Positions 24,301-32,512 of a stretch of 64,000 bases of DNA are shown piece after piece; the first letter of the stretch is position 1; every line of letters starts with the position of its first letter. This DNA is from Halichoerus grypus (Eukaryota > Chordata > Mammalia > Carnivora > Phocidae): positions 12,981,414 through 13,045,413 of the forward strand of contig NC_135724.1 in the NCBI RefSeq assembly GCF_964656455.1, written 5' to 3'. Under the pieces are notes generated by a model that saw nothing but the letters and a program-made list of their open reading frames with translations, had not been told where the DNA came from and did no database searches. The translations under genes and the position numbers were made by a program.

Positions 24301-27300
24301 CCTCTAGCTGGGCTCGCCCTCCCCAGAGGGCCCTGGCACGGATGCGGGCTAGCATCAAAGTCAGCAGGGTCAGTGCTGCAGAGATCCTGTCCCCAGCAGC
24401 CCCAACAGCTCCCTGAGGATAATGCCTTCATAAAACGGAGGCCTCACATGTGAATAACACTGATGTTTTTTCCAAGGGATTTTCATGTACCTAATCCCCA
24501 GGATGTTCCCACTGCGGCTCAGGGCCCACTCCACAGACCTGTGACATGCGTGTGCAGGGCCCTGTTCTGGTTTCCTGCTCCTCTGTCACCACATTGAAGT
24601 CCTTAATACGTTTTTTAATAAAGGACCCTGCGTTTGCATCTTGCACTGAGCTCATGTAACCAGTCTTGCCAGTGTTACATGACGGGTTGAATACTAATCA
24701 TGTTAAGGAAGGAACTGGTAGACCAGACAAGGAGGGGAGCCAGTAGGTGGTCGTTTCAACTTAAATCTTGAGCTTCCGACTCTAAATTCGGAGGACTTTT
24801 CAATAACCTACCTTCTCCAGTAAAATCTTAAGTTCATGAAGATTTTTTTAAAGGCCCATATAGAGAAAATACAATTATCTGGCAATTCTAGAAGCAAAAC
24901 TGTTACACAGCAGTTTAAACAGCAACTGCTTTTTGCTTATAAATCTTTAAACTGTGCTTAACCTGGTGTTAGTTTTACCAGTTTTTTCTTTACATATGAA
25001 GGCAAAGAAGCATCATTTCAATATCAGATATATACGTACGTATACATCCGTGTGTGTGCACGCACAGCTATCATACATGGTTTGTTACCCTACAGATCGA
25101 ACTTGATCCTCACAACCACCATGTAAAAATTAATCAGGTAACACATGCCGCATTTTACAGGTCAGTAAACTGAGGCTCCCTACCCAAGGAACTCAGTTCC
25201 AAGTGGCAGCATCTGGATTTGAATCCAGGTTTTGAAGGACTCCAAGACCAAGGCCTCTCCAGGGTCTCACTCTGCAGTTGCTGCGAGGACTCCGGCATTC
25301 CTGAGTCAGCACCAAGACAGGCTCCCTCTGGCCACTCCCACAGGAAGCGAGTCTCCCTTGCCTGAGAAGTGTGTCCCTCCCCAGACCGCAGCAGCGGAAC
25401 TGAAGGTGGCCTCAGAGACCAAGGTAAAGCCCAAACCCTTCGTTTCCAGACTGAGAAAGCAGCCAGTGACTTGCCCGAAGCCACCCTCTGTTAGAGACAT
25501 AGCTGGGAGCAGGCATGTGGAGGCTGACAGCTCACTGGGGAGCACAGCAAGGCGGATGGAAACGGAAACACCAAAAATAAATAAATAAATAAATAAAAAC
25601 ACATTTTAAAAATTTAAAAAAGAAAAAAGAAACTGAAGCACCACGAATTCCTGCCAAGTGTAAGATGATGTTGGACATGCCCAGGAATCCATCCGCATGT
25701 TTGAAATGGCTGGAAGGGCAAGAATTTAGCTTGTCTACTGAAAACATCCGAGGAAGCCTCCGGATGTTCCAGTTTATGCTTAGCAGAAAGATTCATGAGA
25801 AGACAGGGTCCAAGTAAGGAAAGGATACTTGCCATCCGTGAGATCCTTGATTGACTGGTTGATCTGACCTTTTGTTTCTTCCAATTTATCTTTGAAGTCA
25901 ACGGTTTCCATTTCCTTTGCGTAGGGTCTCTTCGTAGAGCTGATGAATTCCTGAAAAACATCCAGTTCTTAAAATCACAAAGTACCTAAAGTCCATAGTT
26001 AGGCCATTGCGACCTTCCATGATTCTAACTAAAGGATTTCTAAGTGTCCAGGTTGGTGAATACCCTTTCAAAATCAGTAACACTGTACAAATGGAAACTT
26101 CCTGGGGAAATCAATGAATGTTCTTTGTCTGAAGTGTTTCATTTCTTCAATTCTAAGGAATATCAATTATTAAATGCCTCCATCAACGTAGTAGCAGCTT
26201 TGGGGGAAAAAAAGAAACACTACATTAAATGTATGCAATAATTATAATATGAATTCCAACTTAGAAACATTAAAATGTGCATTATATATATATATATGTA
26301 TATATATATCCTAGAATAGAAGAAATGGGGGCGCCTGGGTGGCTCAGTCAGTTAAGCGTCTGCCTTCAGCTCAGGTCATGATCCCAGGGTCCTGGGATTG
26401 AACCCTGCATCAGGCTCCCTGCTCAGAGGGGAATCTGCTTCTCCCTCTCCTCCCCTCTCTTGCTATCTCTGTCGCTATCTCTGTCTCTCTTCAAATAAAT
26501 AAATAAAAATCTTTAAAAAAAAAAAGATCTCGACTAGAAAAACAAACGGTACAGCATAAAGTAGTAAAACTATGGTAAAATATTTAACTGGAAGTCTACC
26601 TTTTAGATGTGGAAAGCTTGCAATTCTGATCATGCAAACACAAATGGAATCAACTCTATATTACTAAAGTAGAGAAAGAACCTCTATGTAGCCATCAAAG
26701 ATGTTGGCTTTGTTTTTCAAATACAGATTTTTTAAAAATTATGATATACTCTGGGGTCAAATGTAAGGATACTACAGTGTACTTTATATGATTCCTTCAA
26801 GAAACAGCTGAAATTAAATACCTAGAGCTACCTTGGATAGATGCCCACATGACCAGCCTAGGAAAGCAAACAAAATCAATTTGTAACTAGTTCATGCAGT
26901 TGCTATTTTTCTTATTGATTTTGAGAAACATCAAGAGAACATTGTGTGCATGAACAAATGAGGTAGAGAATTTAAAATGTTGACCCAGGCCACAGGTCCT
27001 GCTATTTAAGGAGAAAGAGGTTTAACTCATGAGCTGTCTTGCATCTACAGAGATACATTGACTAAAGAGTTAATACCCCCATTCTCTATTCCTCTCAGTG
27101 AGGAAGCTAGGAGGAAGGGTGAGATGAAGGTGTGTTTGAGAGGAAAAAGGAAAACCCACAAGCTTCTCTATATTTTGAGCCATAATGTGACTGCAATGCA
27201 ATTCTAGCTAGATGTTATTCCCGCTATTTGCAGCCTCCCTGTAGAGGCCGCTTTTAGACAGTCAACTTGAGCAATGGAAGCCTGAGAAAGGTAGAAGGCC

Positions 27301-30300
27301 CCGCCAGGACCCCCTACTCCCTGGCTGAATAAAAACAGCCCCATTAGGCGACCCCCCCCTCAAAATATCCACAAGCCCTAGCTAACCCATGGGTTACTTA
27401 CACCCAGACTCAGGTACCCACAAGAGGAAAATTCCGTACATTCCATACTTCCTCACCTGCCCCTTAACTACAGCCCCCAACCACTGCCCCATGGCAGACA
27501 GTCTCTTCCTTGCTGTCCTGCCCGCCACTCCCTTGCGGTGTATTCAATAAACTTCTATCTCCTTTGTTCCGCCTTGTGTGAATGCTTTCACCACCCAAGC
27601 TGCCAGCTTATACCCGATTGGGTTGCCCCACATTTGGTGGCCCACCTATCTGATTAGGAAACCCCCCACATTCTCCATTAGGACTGATTTATTTTTGATA
27701 AGCCTGAAATCATAAACGAGCATCTTAGAAGTGAATCTCACTGACAACAAAGTTGTGGGTCTAACCATGTGAAAATGTCCCTCCTGATAAAAAGGTGAAT
27801 GGTGCTACTTGCTTTAACCCACTTACTGTAGAAGGATTCAGAGATTTGTCTACATAGAGCCGTTTGATTAGTTTCAGTGAGTAAAAGGAACTAAGTTTGT
27901 TCACATCCGATGTTACTGTTTGAAATCCAAAGGGTACGTCTTTGATATTTTCAAAATGAAGGACCTGTGAAGAGAAAAAAATGCATTACCCAGGAAGCAT
28001 TGCCTCTTCCCACTGCAGTGGCTACAGGGCAATGGTCTGCCGCTGGGGGGGGGGGGGGTCAGTATCTCCCTGCTCAATTGTCCCCATAAAGGGAGGCTTT
28101 TCAACCTGAGTATTATTGGCATTTGGGGCTGGATAATTCTTTCTGGAGTGCTGTCCTGGATATGGTAGAATGCTTCGCAGCATCCCTGGTTAACTAGGTG
28201 CCCATAGCGCCCCTTCCTCCATTTGTGACAACTAAAAATGTCTCCAGGCGTCTCCAAATGTCCCTGGGATGGGAGGGGGGGCAGAACTGTCCCCAGTTGA
28301 GAAACACTGCCATGAAGATAGTCTTCTGTTTGTTCAACTATGGGGAAATTTTGCCCATTCTTCAAAGTGATGCCTCCAATGTTCATAAAGAAGGCTTTCT
28401 GAACTTGGTAAAGAATAAAGCTGGGTTATAATGTCTATCCAATTAAGACAGAAGAAGAGAGAGATGAATACCAAGAGAGACAATCATTAGGCAGGTATCA
28501 GATTCGGGGATAGAGGTGTCTCCAGCCAGGGTCTATCTAGCCCCTTCGGTTGCTCTAACCAAGTGTGCTGATGCATCGCCGTTGGGAGGCGGCCACCATC
28601 CATGGTTGGCTGCACTTGGTGGGCTACAGTCACACAGCCCTGCCTTGGAATCCCAGCCTGTACCCACTAGACATGTAATCTTGCCCAGCTCTTCAGAGAT
28701 TCACGTTCCCCTCTGGAAAAGGGACTGAGAATACCTACTTTTCTGAGTTGGTATGACCATTACAGACATTGCATGTAAAACACCTAAAACATCATATGGA
28801 TTCAGAAACATTAATAATTATTCTTATAGTAATACTGGAAGTCACTTAAAACTAGGATGCTGTCTTCTGGAAGGCTTGATTCCTTCCATTTTGTTCCTAA
28901 CTTTTCTTTTGTTCCAACCAATAGCCCAGCAGCTCCTCTGCTTCATTGTGCCCCAAAACGTGATGTCAGCATAAGGTGATCGTCTCCTCACTCTTAAGTC
29001 ATAATAACCGCCCTGGTTGCCACACCTCAGATACTGTCACTAAATGGGCACACCGTGCCGATGACTCAAAAACCTCAGTACAGCAGGGTCACATTGGCTG
29101 GTCCAAGTAGTGCAGCACTCTCACGCTTAATGACAGGAAAAAAGACCAGAAAATTAAGGAACCCAGGTAACCACTTCCAGGAAAACAATTGCAGGTACTG
29201 AAAAGAGCTTTATTATTAATATTGAGAACAGACCCACTACCAGGAAGTTCTCTTTACTATCCCTTCTCTAATGGGAGATGAGGAAGGAGGAAGGAGAAAT
29301 GGGGTAGGGATGGAGGGGTGGGGGAGTCGGGAGTGAAGGACAGATAAGAAGAGACAGGTGTTCTGCCCACAACTGAAGTTTCTTTTTCAAGCCCCACTCA
29401 GTTTCGAGTGTAAATTCTTCATCCTGACTCAAATGATATTTTGTGGGTCATACTTTCCGGGGATTTATGGATATAAGAAGACATTCCTTTTTTATTTTTT
29501 TTTTTTTATTTTTTTATTTTTTTTTTTTTTAATTTTTTTTTTTTAAGATTTTATTTATTTGCGAGAAAGAGAATGAGAGACAGAGAGCATGAGAGGGAGG
29601 AGGGTCAGAGGGAGAAGCAGACTCCCTGCTGAGCAGGGAGCCCGATGTGGGACTCGATCCAGGGACTCCAGGATCATGACCTGAGCCGAAGGCAGTCGCT
29701 TAACCAACTGAGCCACCCAGGCGCCCTTTTTTTTTTTTTTTTAATTTTTTTTTTTTTTTTTTTTTTGACATTCCTTTTTTAAATGCTTGTGAGTTGATGG
29801 AAAAAAAGATTCCGTTGAACCTAAAATGATCAACATAAAAATAATACTGGAATGGAAATAGAAGCACATCTACCTACTATCTAAGAGGGGGAGATGGGTA
29901 AAGGGGTCAAAATTTCCAGGCATAAAATAAGTCATTCATGGGAATGTAATGGACAGCAGGGTGATTATAGTTAACAATTACTGTATTGTGCATTTGAAAG
30001 TTGCGAAGAGAGTAAGTCTCAAAAGTTCTCATACAAGAAAAAAAATTGTAACAATGTAAGGTGACAGATGTTAACTTGACTTACTGCGGTGATCATTTCA
30101 CAATATATGCAGATACCAAATCACTCTATTGCACACCTAAAACTAATACGTTATATGTCAATTATATCACAATTAAAAATAATGATAAAATGAAATAAAG
30201 GTAAATGAGTATTTAAAATGTAGCAACCTGGAAGATCACCTCATTTGAAGGTCTAAGAATTTTACAAAGCAAATAGTCAACCATAGCCAAAAAAGTAACT

Positions 30301-31149
30301 CTAAAAAAAATACACACGCACACACACATACACTCGCATCTGCATATAACTATAAACATATATGGGGGAGGGGTGACATCATTTTAGTCCATTCTTCTCA
30401 CATGGGATACTCAAGCCCTAGGGAGTATTCTGAAACATAAGAAAGCACAATCCGTCTTCTTATTCATCCCTGTTACTTGAAGGTAGAAAATTTTAAATGT
30501 TATTTCTGTACCAACATAAGTGCGGATATATTTATCTAATACAGATATTACCATATTATAGGGTAGCATATATTATAGAGTAGAATGCAGTGGAGCCTAC
30601 ATCTTAAAATAAAGCATGATGCTGTCAATAAATTTTGTGCATAAGACAGGGGTTGTCTGCAGCGGCACATTTAACAAACACCATCTTGATTGATTCTTCT
30701 AATGTAACAGGTAGACTTGCCGAAGGCCACCCATTGGTATAAAGATTGATTGCCTAGCAGGTCCCAGGTTCTCCATCACAACATGGTACTTGTAAATGTG
30801 GGTTGCAGGACAGATTAATGAACTTTCACATTTAAAGACTGATTAAGAGGGTGCTAGAAATAGCACAATTCTCAATGCTGAGCAATTTTCTCTAAGAGCC
30901 CCATTCGTTTTCCTTAGGCACTGCCTATGTGTTCTAATAAGCCTGTTTGCACTCAAAGCAGAAACAAGGTACGGAGCTTACCTGTCCAATTTCATTTGCT
31001 GTGTCCCCTTTGGCGCCTACTTGAGCAAGGGACAGAGAGGTGGAGAGACAGATTGGAGAGAAGAGGACATTGCCTGCTGGCTCATTTTCACACAGTTGTT
31101 TGAACAGGTCAACTGCAAAGGCCGAATTTGCCAGTCGTAGAGCATCCAT
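17950..31149 (-). CDS. SERPINB5: SERPINB5 (maspin), complete coding region in six exons
   Basis: Joining 31149-30982, 27964-27827, 25950-25833, 23653-23511, 20912-20745 and 18342-17950 (reverse strand) gives 56 + 46 + 87 + 56 + 130 = 375 codons plus TAA, with no frameshift. The length equals human maspin and the protein is close to identical over every exon (human sequence recalled, not searched). It is a clade B serpin with no cleavable signal peptide, acting in cytoplasm and nucleus and partly at the surface of epithelial cells. It is described as a tumour and metastasis suppressor and does not inhibit proteases. Visible marks: start MDALRLANSAFAVDLFKQLC, serpin signature FNADHPFIYII near residues 348-358, reactive loop EVPGSRILQHKDEF with P1 Arg340, and hinge EDGGDSIEV lacking the Ala/Gly/Thr run of inhibitory serpins. 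Cys20, 34, 183, 205, 214, 323 and 373 are present; position 287 is Ser. The C-terminus is FFGKFCSP. Confidence 0.97.
19380..19687 (+). mobile_element. MaLR (MLT1-like) LTR, internally deleted
   Basis: It starts with ATTCATATGTTGAAGTCCTA after a CCCACCCCAAAA stretch, and ends CTCTGGAACTGTGAGAGAAT, TTTAAGCCCCTGAGTTTGTG and GGCAGCC. The middle of the LTR is missing. It lies in intron 6, antisense to SERPINB5. Confidence 0.8.
20380..20570 (+). mobile_element. MIR SINE in intron 6
   Basis: CCTGGGCTCCAATTCTGATT, ACTTATGTGACCACGGACCA and GCTGTGCCTCAGTTTCCCC match MIR on the plus strand. Confidence 0.75.
20745..20912 (-). CDS. SERPINB5: SERPINB5 exon 6 (residues 190-245)
   Basis: The acceptor CTTACAG is followed by 168 bases (56 codons) from TDTKPVQMMSMEATFC to DVEDESTGLEK, then the donor GTGAGG at 20744. 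Both ends are phase 0. It encodes sheet B and C strands of the serpin fold with Cys205 and Cys214, and the ILLPNDVEDE segment typical of maspin. The reading frame is open well upstream of the acceptor, so a naive open-frame call would start too early, at 20984. Confidence 0.97.
21440..21570 (+). mobile_element. MIR SINE in intron 5
   Basis: GCGCAAGTCACTTAACTTCT, GGGCCTCAGCTTCCCTGTC and AGTAAAATGAGGGAATTGGA match the MIR core. Confidence 0.75.
22210..22375 (+). mobile_element. L2-like 3' tail in intron 5
   Basis: CAAAGCAGAAACCATGTCTT and CCCAGCACGTAGTAGTTGC with CTAAATATTTGGTTGATAG fit the L2 terminal pattern. Confidence 0.6.
22667..22715. repeat. TG-rich microsatellite, intron 5
   Basis: Two (TG)n runs separated by TATTGTATATA. 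Confidence 0.9.
23511..23653 (-). CDS. SERPINB5: SERPINB5 exon 5 (residues 142-189)
   Basis: The acceptor TTTGCAG is followed by GCCGCTTTGAGGAC, which completes Gly142 and reads GRFEDILADNSVNDQTK. It continues through the serpin core ILVVNAAYFVGKWMKKF to CPFRINK. The length is 143 bases (phase 1 in, phase 0 out), and the donor GTATGG starts at 23510. Cys183 and the Asn188-Lys-Thr motif (spanning the junction with exon 6) are kept. The NAAYFVGKW block is one of the most conserved stretches of the serpin superfamily and fixes the frame. Confidence 0.97.
23920..24125 (-). mobile_element. MIR SINE in intron 4
   Basis: CCCCATTTTACAGATGAGGA, GTCACTGGCCCAAGATGACA and GGATTCAGGACTCAGAGCTG are reverse-complement MIR. 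Confidence 0.7.
25573..25598. repeat. (AAAT)n microsatellite, intron 4
   Basis: Five to six AAAT units next to A-rich sequence. A similar (AAAAT)n tract is at about 795-817. Confidence 0.9.
25833..25950 (-). CDS. SERPINB5: SERPINB5 exon 4 (residues 103-142, ends mid-codon)
   Basis: The acceptor TTTTTCAG is followed by 118 bases encoding EFISSTKRPYAK through QSIKDLTD plus the first base of Gly142. This length fits the 39-codon-plus-one spacing to exon 5. The exon is followed by GCAAGTAT, so the donor is GC, not GT. The nearest GT (GTATCC, 4 bases further on) would shift the frame and give a stop within a few codons of exon 5. Asn133-Gln-Ser keeps a possible N-glycosylation motif. Confidence 0.95.
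26327..26525 (+). mobile_element. Carnivore SINE (SINEC), full length
   Basis: It starts GGGGCGCCTGGGTGGCTCAGT and ends in a CT-rich tail, AAATAAATAAATAAAA and poly(A). It lies in SERPINB5 intron 3, antisense to the gene. Confidence 0.95.
27283..27632 (+). mobile_element. ERV1-like LTR with primer-binding-site-like sequence after it
   Basis: It starts TGAGAAAGGTAGAAGGCCCC and ends ...TTGCCCCACA, about 350 bases, with CAATAAACTTC (AATAAA at 27546-27551) before a T/C-rich U5. TTTGGTGGCCCACC follows directly, resembling a retroviral primer binding site. No gag, pol or env remnant is seen. It is antisense to SERPINB5 inside intron 3. Confidence 0.7.
27827..27964 (-). CDS. SERPINB5: SERPINB5 exon 3 (residues 57-102)
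   Basis: The acceptor TTCACAG is followed by 138 bases (46 codons) from VLHFENIKDVPF to DKSLNPST, then the donor GTAAGT at 27826. Both ends are phase 0. The exon is in the frame read GTC CTT CAT; a longer open frame overlapping it on the same strand is a shadow. A notable change is Pro100 where human has Leu, converting the Asn99-Leu-Ser glycosylation motif to Asn-Pro-Ser. In the upstream intron, 81 bases before the acceptor, the transcript carries a run of 14 C. Confidence 0.96.
28098..28309 (-). mobile_element. MER20-like hAT-Charlie element
   Basis: TTGGCATTTGGGGCTGGATA, GTGCTGTCCTGGATATGGTA and GACAACTAAAAATGTCTCCA lead to CCCCAGTTGAGAAACACTGC. This is the reverse of the MER20 consensus. 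It lies in SERPINB5 intron 2. Confidence 0.85.
29495..29766 (-). mobile_element. Carnivore SINE with T-rich tracts on both sides
   Basis: The SINE body is 29543-29726 on the minus strand. A perfect 15-base duplication GACATTCCTTTTTTA flanks the insertion at 29480-29494 and 29767-29781. The left T tract is the expected tail. The second T-rich tract at the 5' side (29727-29766) is not expected for a single insertion. Confidence 0.9.
29882..30190 (+). mobile_element. Old L1 3'UTR end
   Basis: GATTATAGTTAACAATTACT, GAAAGTTGCGAAGAGAGTA and GTTATATGTCAATTATATC match the L1MA/L1MB 3' end pattern. It lies in SERPINB5 intron 2, antisense. Confidence 0.75.
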
Positions 31150-31156
31150 TGTGGGT
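30982..31156 (-). CDS. SERPINB5: SERPINB5 exon 2 (start codon; residues 1-56)
   Basis: The acceptor CCAG ends at 31157. Seven untranslated bases precede ATG at 31149-31147. The coding part of 168 bases gives 56 codons ending ...TANEIGQ in phase 0, and the donor GTAAGC starts at 30981. The segment holds helix A and the first strands of the serpin fold, including Cys20 and Cys34. Compared with the remembered human protein it has Arg5 for Gln, Asn22 for Lys and Ala25 for Leu. The start is the only ATG that fits and equals the human start. The reading frame stays open past the donor, but those codons are intronic. Confidence 0.97.
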
Positions 31157-31339
31157 CTGGAGCAAGTACAAGGATGAGGTTATTTCAGTTGACAGCTGAC
31201 AGCACTGATGAAAATCAGTTGGTTTCGTTCACCAATTTTGTTTCAATTAGGATTTAGGCTAAACCATACAAAATTAACATTTTTGCAGATGAAAAACAGT
31301 CAAATCACAGCAGTTCTGTGTGGTTCAATTTAATATTTA

Positions 31340-32048
31340 GTAAGTGTAATGTGTTGAATCGTGTCCCCCAAAAAGACATGTTGAAGTCCCACTCCTGGGT
31401 ACCTGTGAATGGGATCTCATTTGGAAATAAGATCTTTGCAGATTTGGGCGCCTGGGTGGCTCAGTTGGTTAAGCGACTGCCTTCGGCTCAGGTCATGATC
31501 CTGGAGTCTCCGGATCGAGTCCCGCATCGGGCTCCCTGCTCAGCAGGGAGTCTGCTTCTCCCTCTGACCCTCCCCCCTCTCATGTGCTCTCTCTAGCTCT
31601 CTCATTCTCTCTCTCAAATAAATAAATAAAATCTTAAAAAAAAAAAAAAAAAGATCTTTGCAGATTTAATCAAGTTAGGGTTAAGAGGGTGACTGAGGTC
31701 CTTGTAAGAACAGGAGAAAAGACACAGAGACAGAACACAGAGACAGACATGAGCAAAGGGAAGATGATGTGAGGACACACAGGGAGAAGGCCACAGATAG
31801 CAGAGGAGGAGATCAAAGTGATGCTTCTAGGAACCCCAAGAATCACGGGCAATACCAGAAGCTAAGAGAAAAGCATGGGACAGATTCTCCCCTACAGCTC
31901 CCAGGGAGACCAGGGCCCTGCCAACACCTTGATTCCGGGCTTCTGGTCTCCAGAATTGTGGGAGAATACATTTCTATTGTTTCAAGCCACGCAATCTGTG
32001 GTACTTCGTTACAGCGGTCCTAGGAATCTAGGACCTAGGAATCTAGGA
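31340..32048 (+). mobile_element. MaLR (MLT1-like) LTR carrying a SINE
   Basis: GTGTCCCCCAAAAAGACATG opens the LTR. TCCAGAATTGTGGGAGAATA, then TTTCAAGCCACGCAATCTGTGG (split by phrase) and TTACAGCGGTCCTAGG close it. The SINE at 31446-31650 interrupts it. The end carries a perfect 15-base tandem duplication CCTAGGAATCTAGGA at 32019-32048. Confidence 0.85.
31446..31650 (+). mobile_element. Carnivore SINE inserted in a MaLR LTR, 17-base duplication
   Basis: A near-consensus SINE is flanked by perfect copies of AAGATCTTTGCAGATTT at 31429-31445 and 31651-31667. Removing it restores a continuous LTR sequence. It lies about 290 bases upstream of exon 2, antisense to SERPINB5. Confidence 0.96.
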
Positions 32049-32419
32049 GGGCACCTAGCACATAGCAATATTGAATAAACACAGCTGTGCTTGTTTTTGT
32101 TGTGAGTACATACCTACAATGTGGAAGACACACCACACAAAGTATTAGAAGTATCAACTGAGTCCCTCCTTCTCTGAGTCTGCAATCCCTTTGGGGAGAT
32201 ACGGAGACAAATTAGTAGAATGCAGGGCTGCCTTTGCCATGTGAGCCATGTGAGGAGTTAAAGAAAAGAGGGAAGGTGGGTTCAGCTAAAAATATGGAGC
32301 CTGGGGAAGTGAGTAGGCACCTAGTCTTGTCTGAGGACTCTTATTCTGATGCATATTCGCTAAGTGGTGTCCAGAGACCCCTGGCAGTCCCTAAGACCCC
32401 TTTAGTGGGTCCATTTTCA

Positions 32420-32512
32420 GGGGCACCTGGCTGGCTCAGTCAGCAGAGCATGCGACTCTTGATCCCCGGGTCGTGAGTTCAAGCCCCTTGCTGGGCATAG
32501 ATTAAATAATTT
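32420..32512 (+). mobile_element. Carnivore SINE, short diverged copy
   Basis: It reads GGGGCACCTGGCTGGCTCAGT at the head and TCGTGAGTTCAAGCCCC at the B-box region, with an early A/T-rich end. A further scrap of a SINE head lies at about 32985-33012. Confidence 0.8.

Larger units (their letters stand above)
23654..25832 (-). other. SERPINB5 intron 4, GC-AG type
   Basis: The donor reads ATG|GCAAGTAT and the acceptor TTTGCAG|GCC, phase 1. Apart from the C at position 2, the donor follows the usual consensus through position 6, as good GC donors do. The intron also holds a MIR-like segment (23920-24125) and an (AAAT)n tract. Confidence 0.9.
25951..27826 (-). other. SERPINB5 intron 3
   Basis: A 1.9 kb GT-AG intron, phase 0. 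It carries an antisense SINE (26327-26525), an AT microsatellite (26282-26310) and an antisense ERV-like LTR (27283-27632) that ends only about 195 bases upstream of the exon 3 donor in plus coordinates. Confidence 0.9.
27965..30981 (-). other. SERPINB5 intron 2
   Basis: A 3.0 kb GT-AG intron, phase 0. It holds a MER20 copy (28098-28309), a SINE flanked by T tracts (29495-29766) and an old L1 3' end (29882-30190). No additional exon was seen. Confidence 0.9.

Noticed and set aside
25822..25833. Canonical GT donor four bases downstream of exon 4
   Set aside because: Using it would shift the frame and give a stop a few codons into exon 5; the GC donor restores the maspin sequence exactly.
26327..26400. 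tRNA gene
   Set aside because: The A and B box-like sequences belong to the tRNA-derived head of a SINE; the same head recurs across the window.
27913..28386. 157-codon minus-strand open frame overlapping SERPINB5 exon 3
   Set aside because: It reads exon 3 in the wrong frame, passes over a MER20 copy and the intron, and has no protein resemblance.
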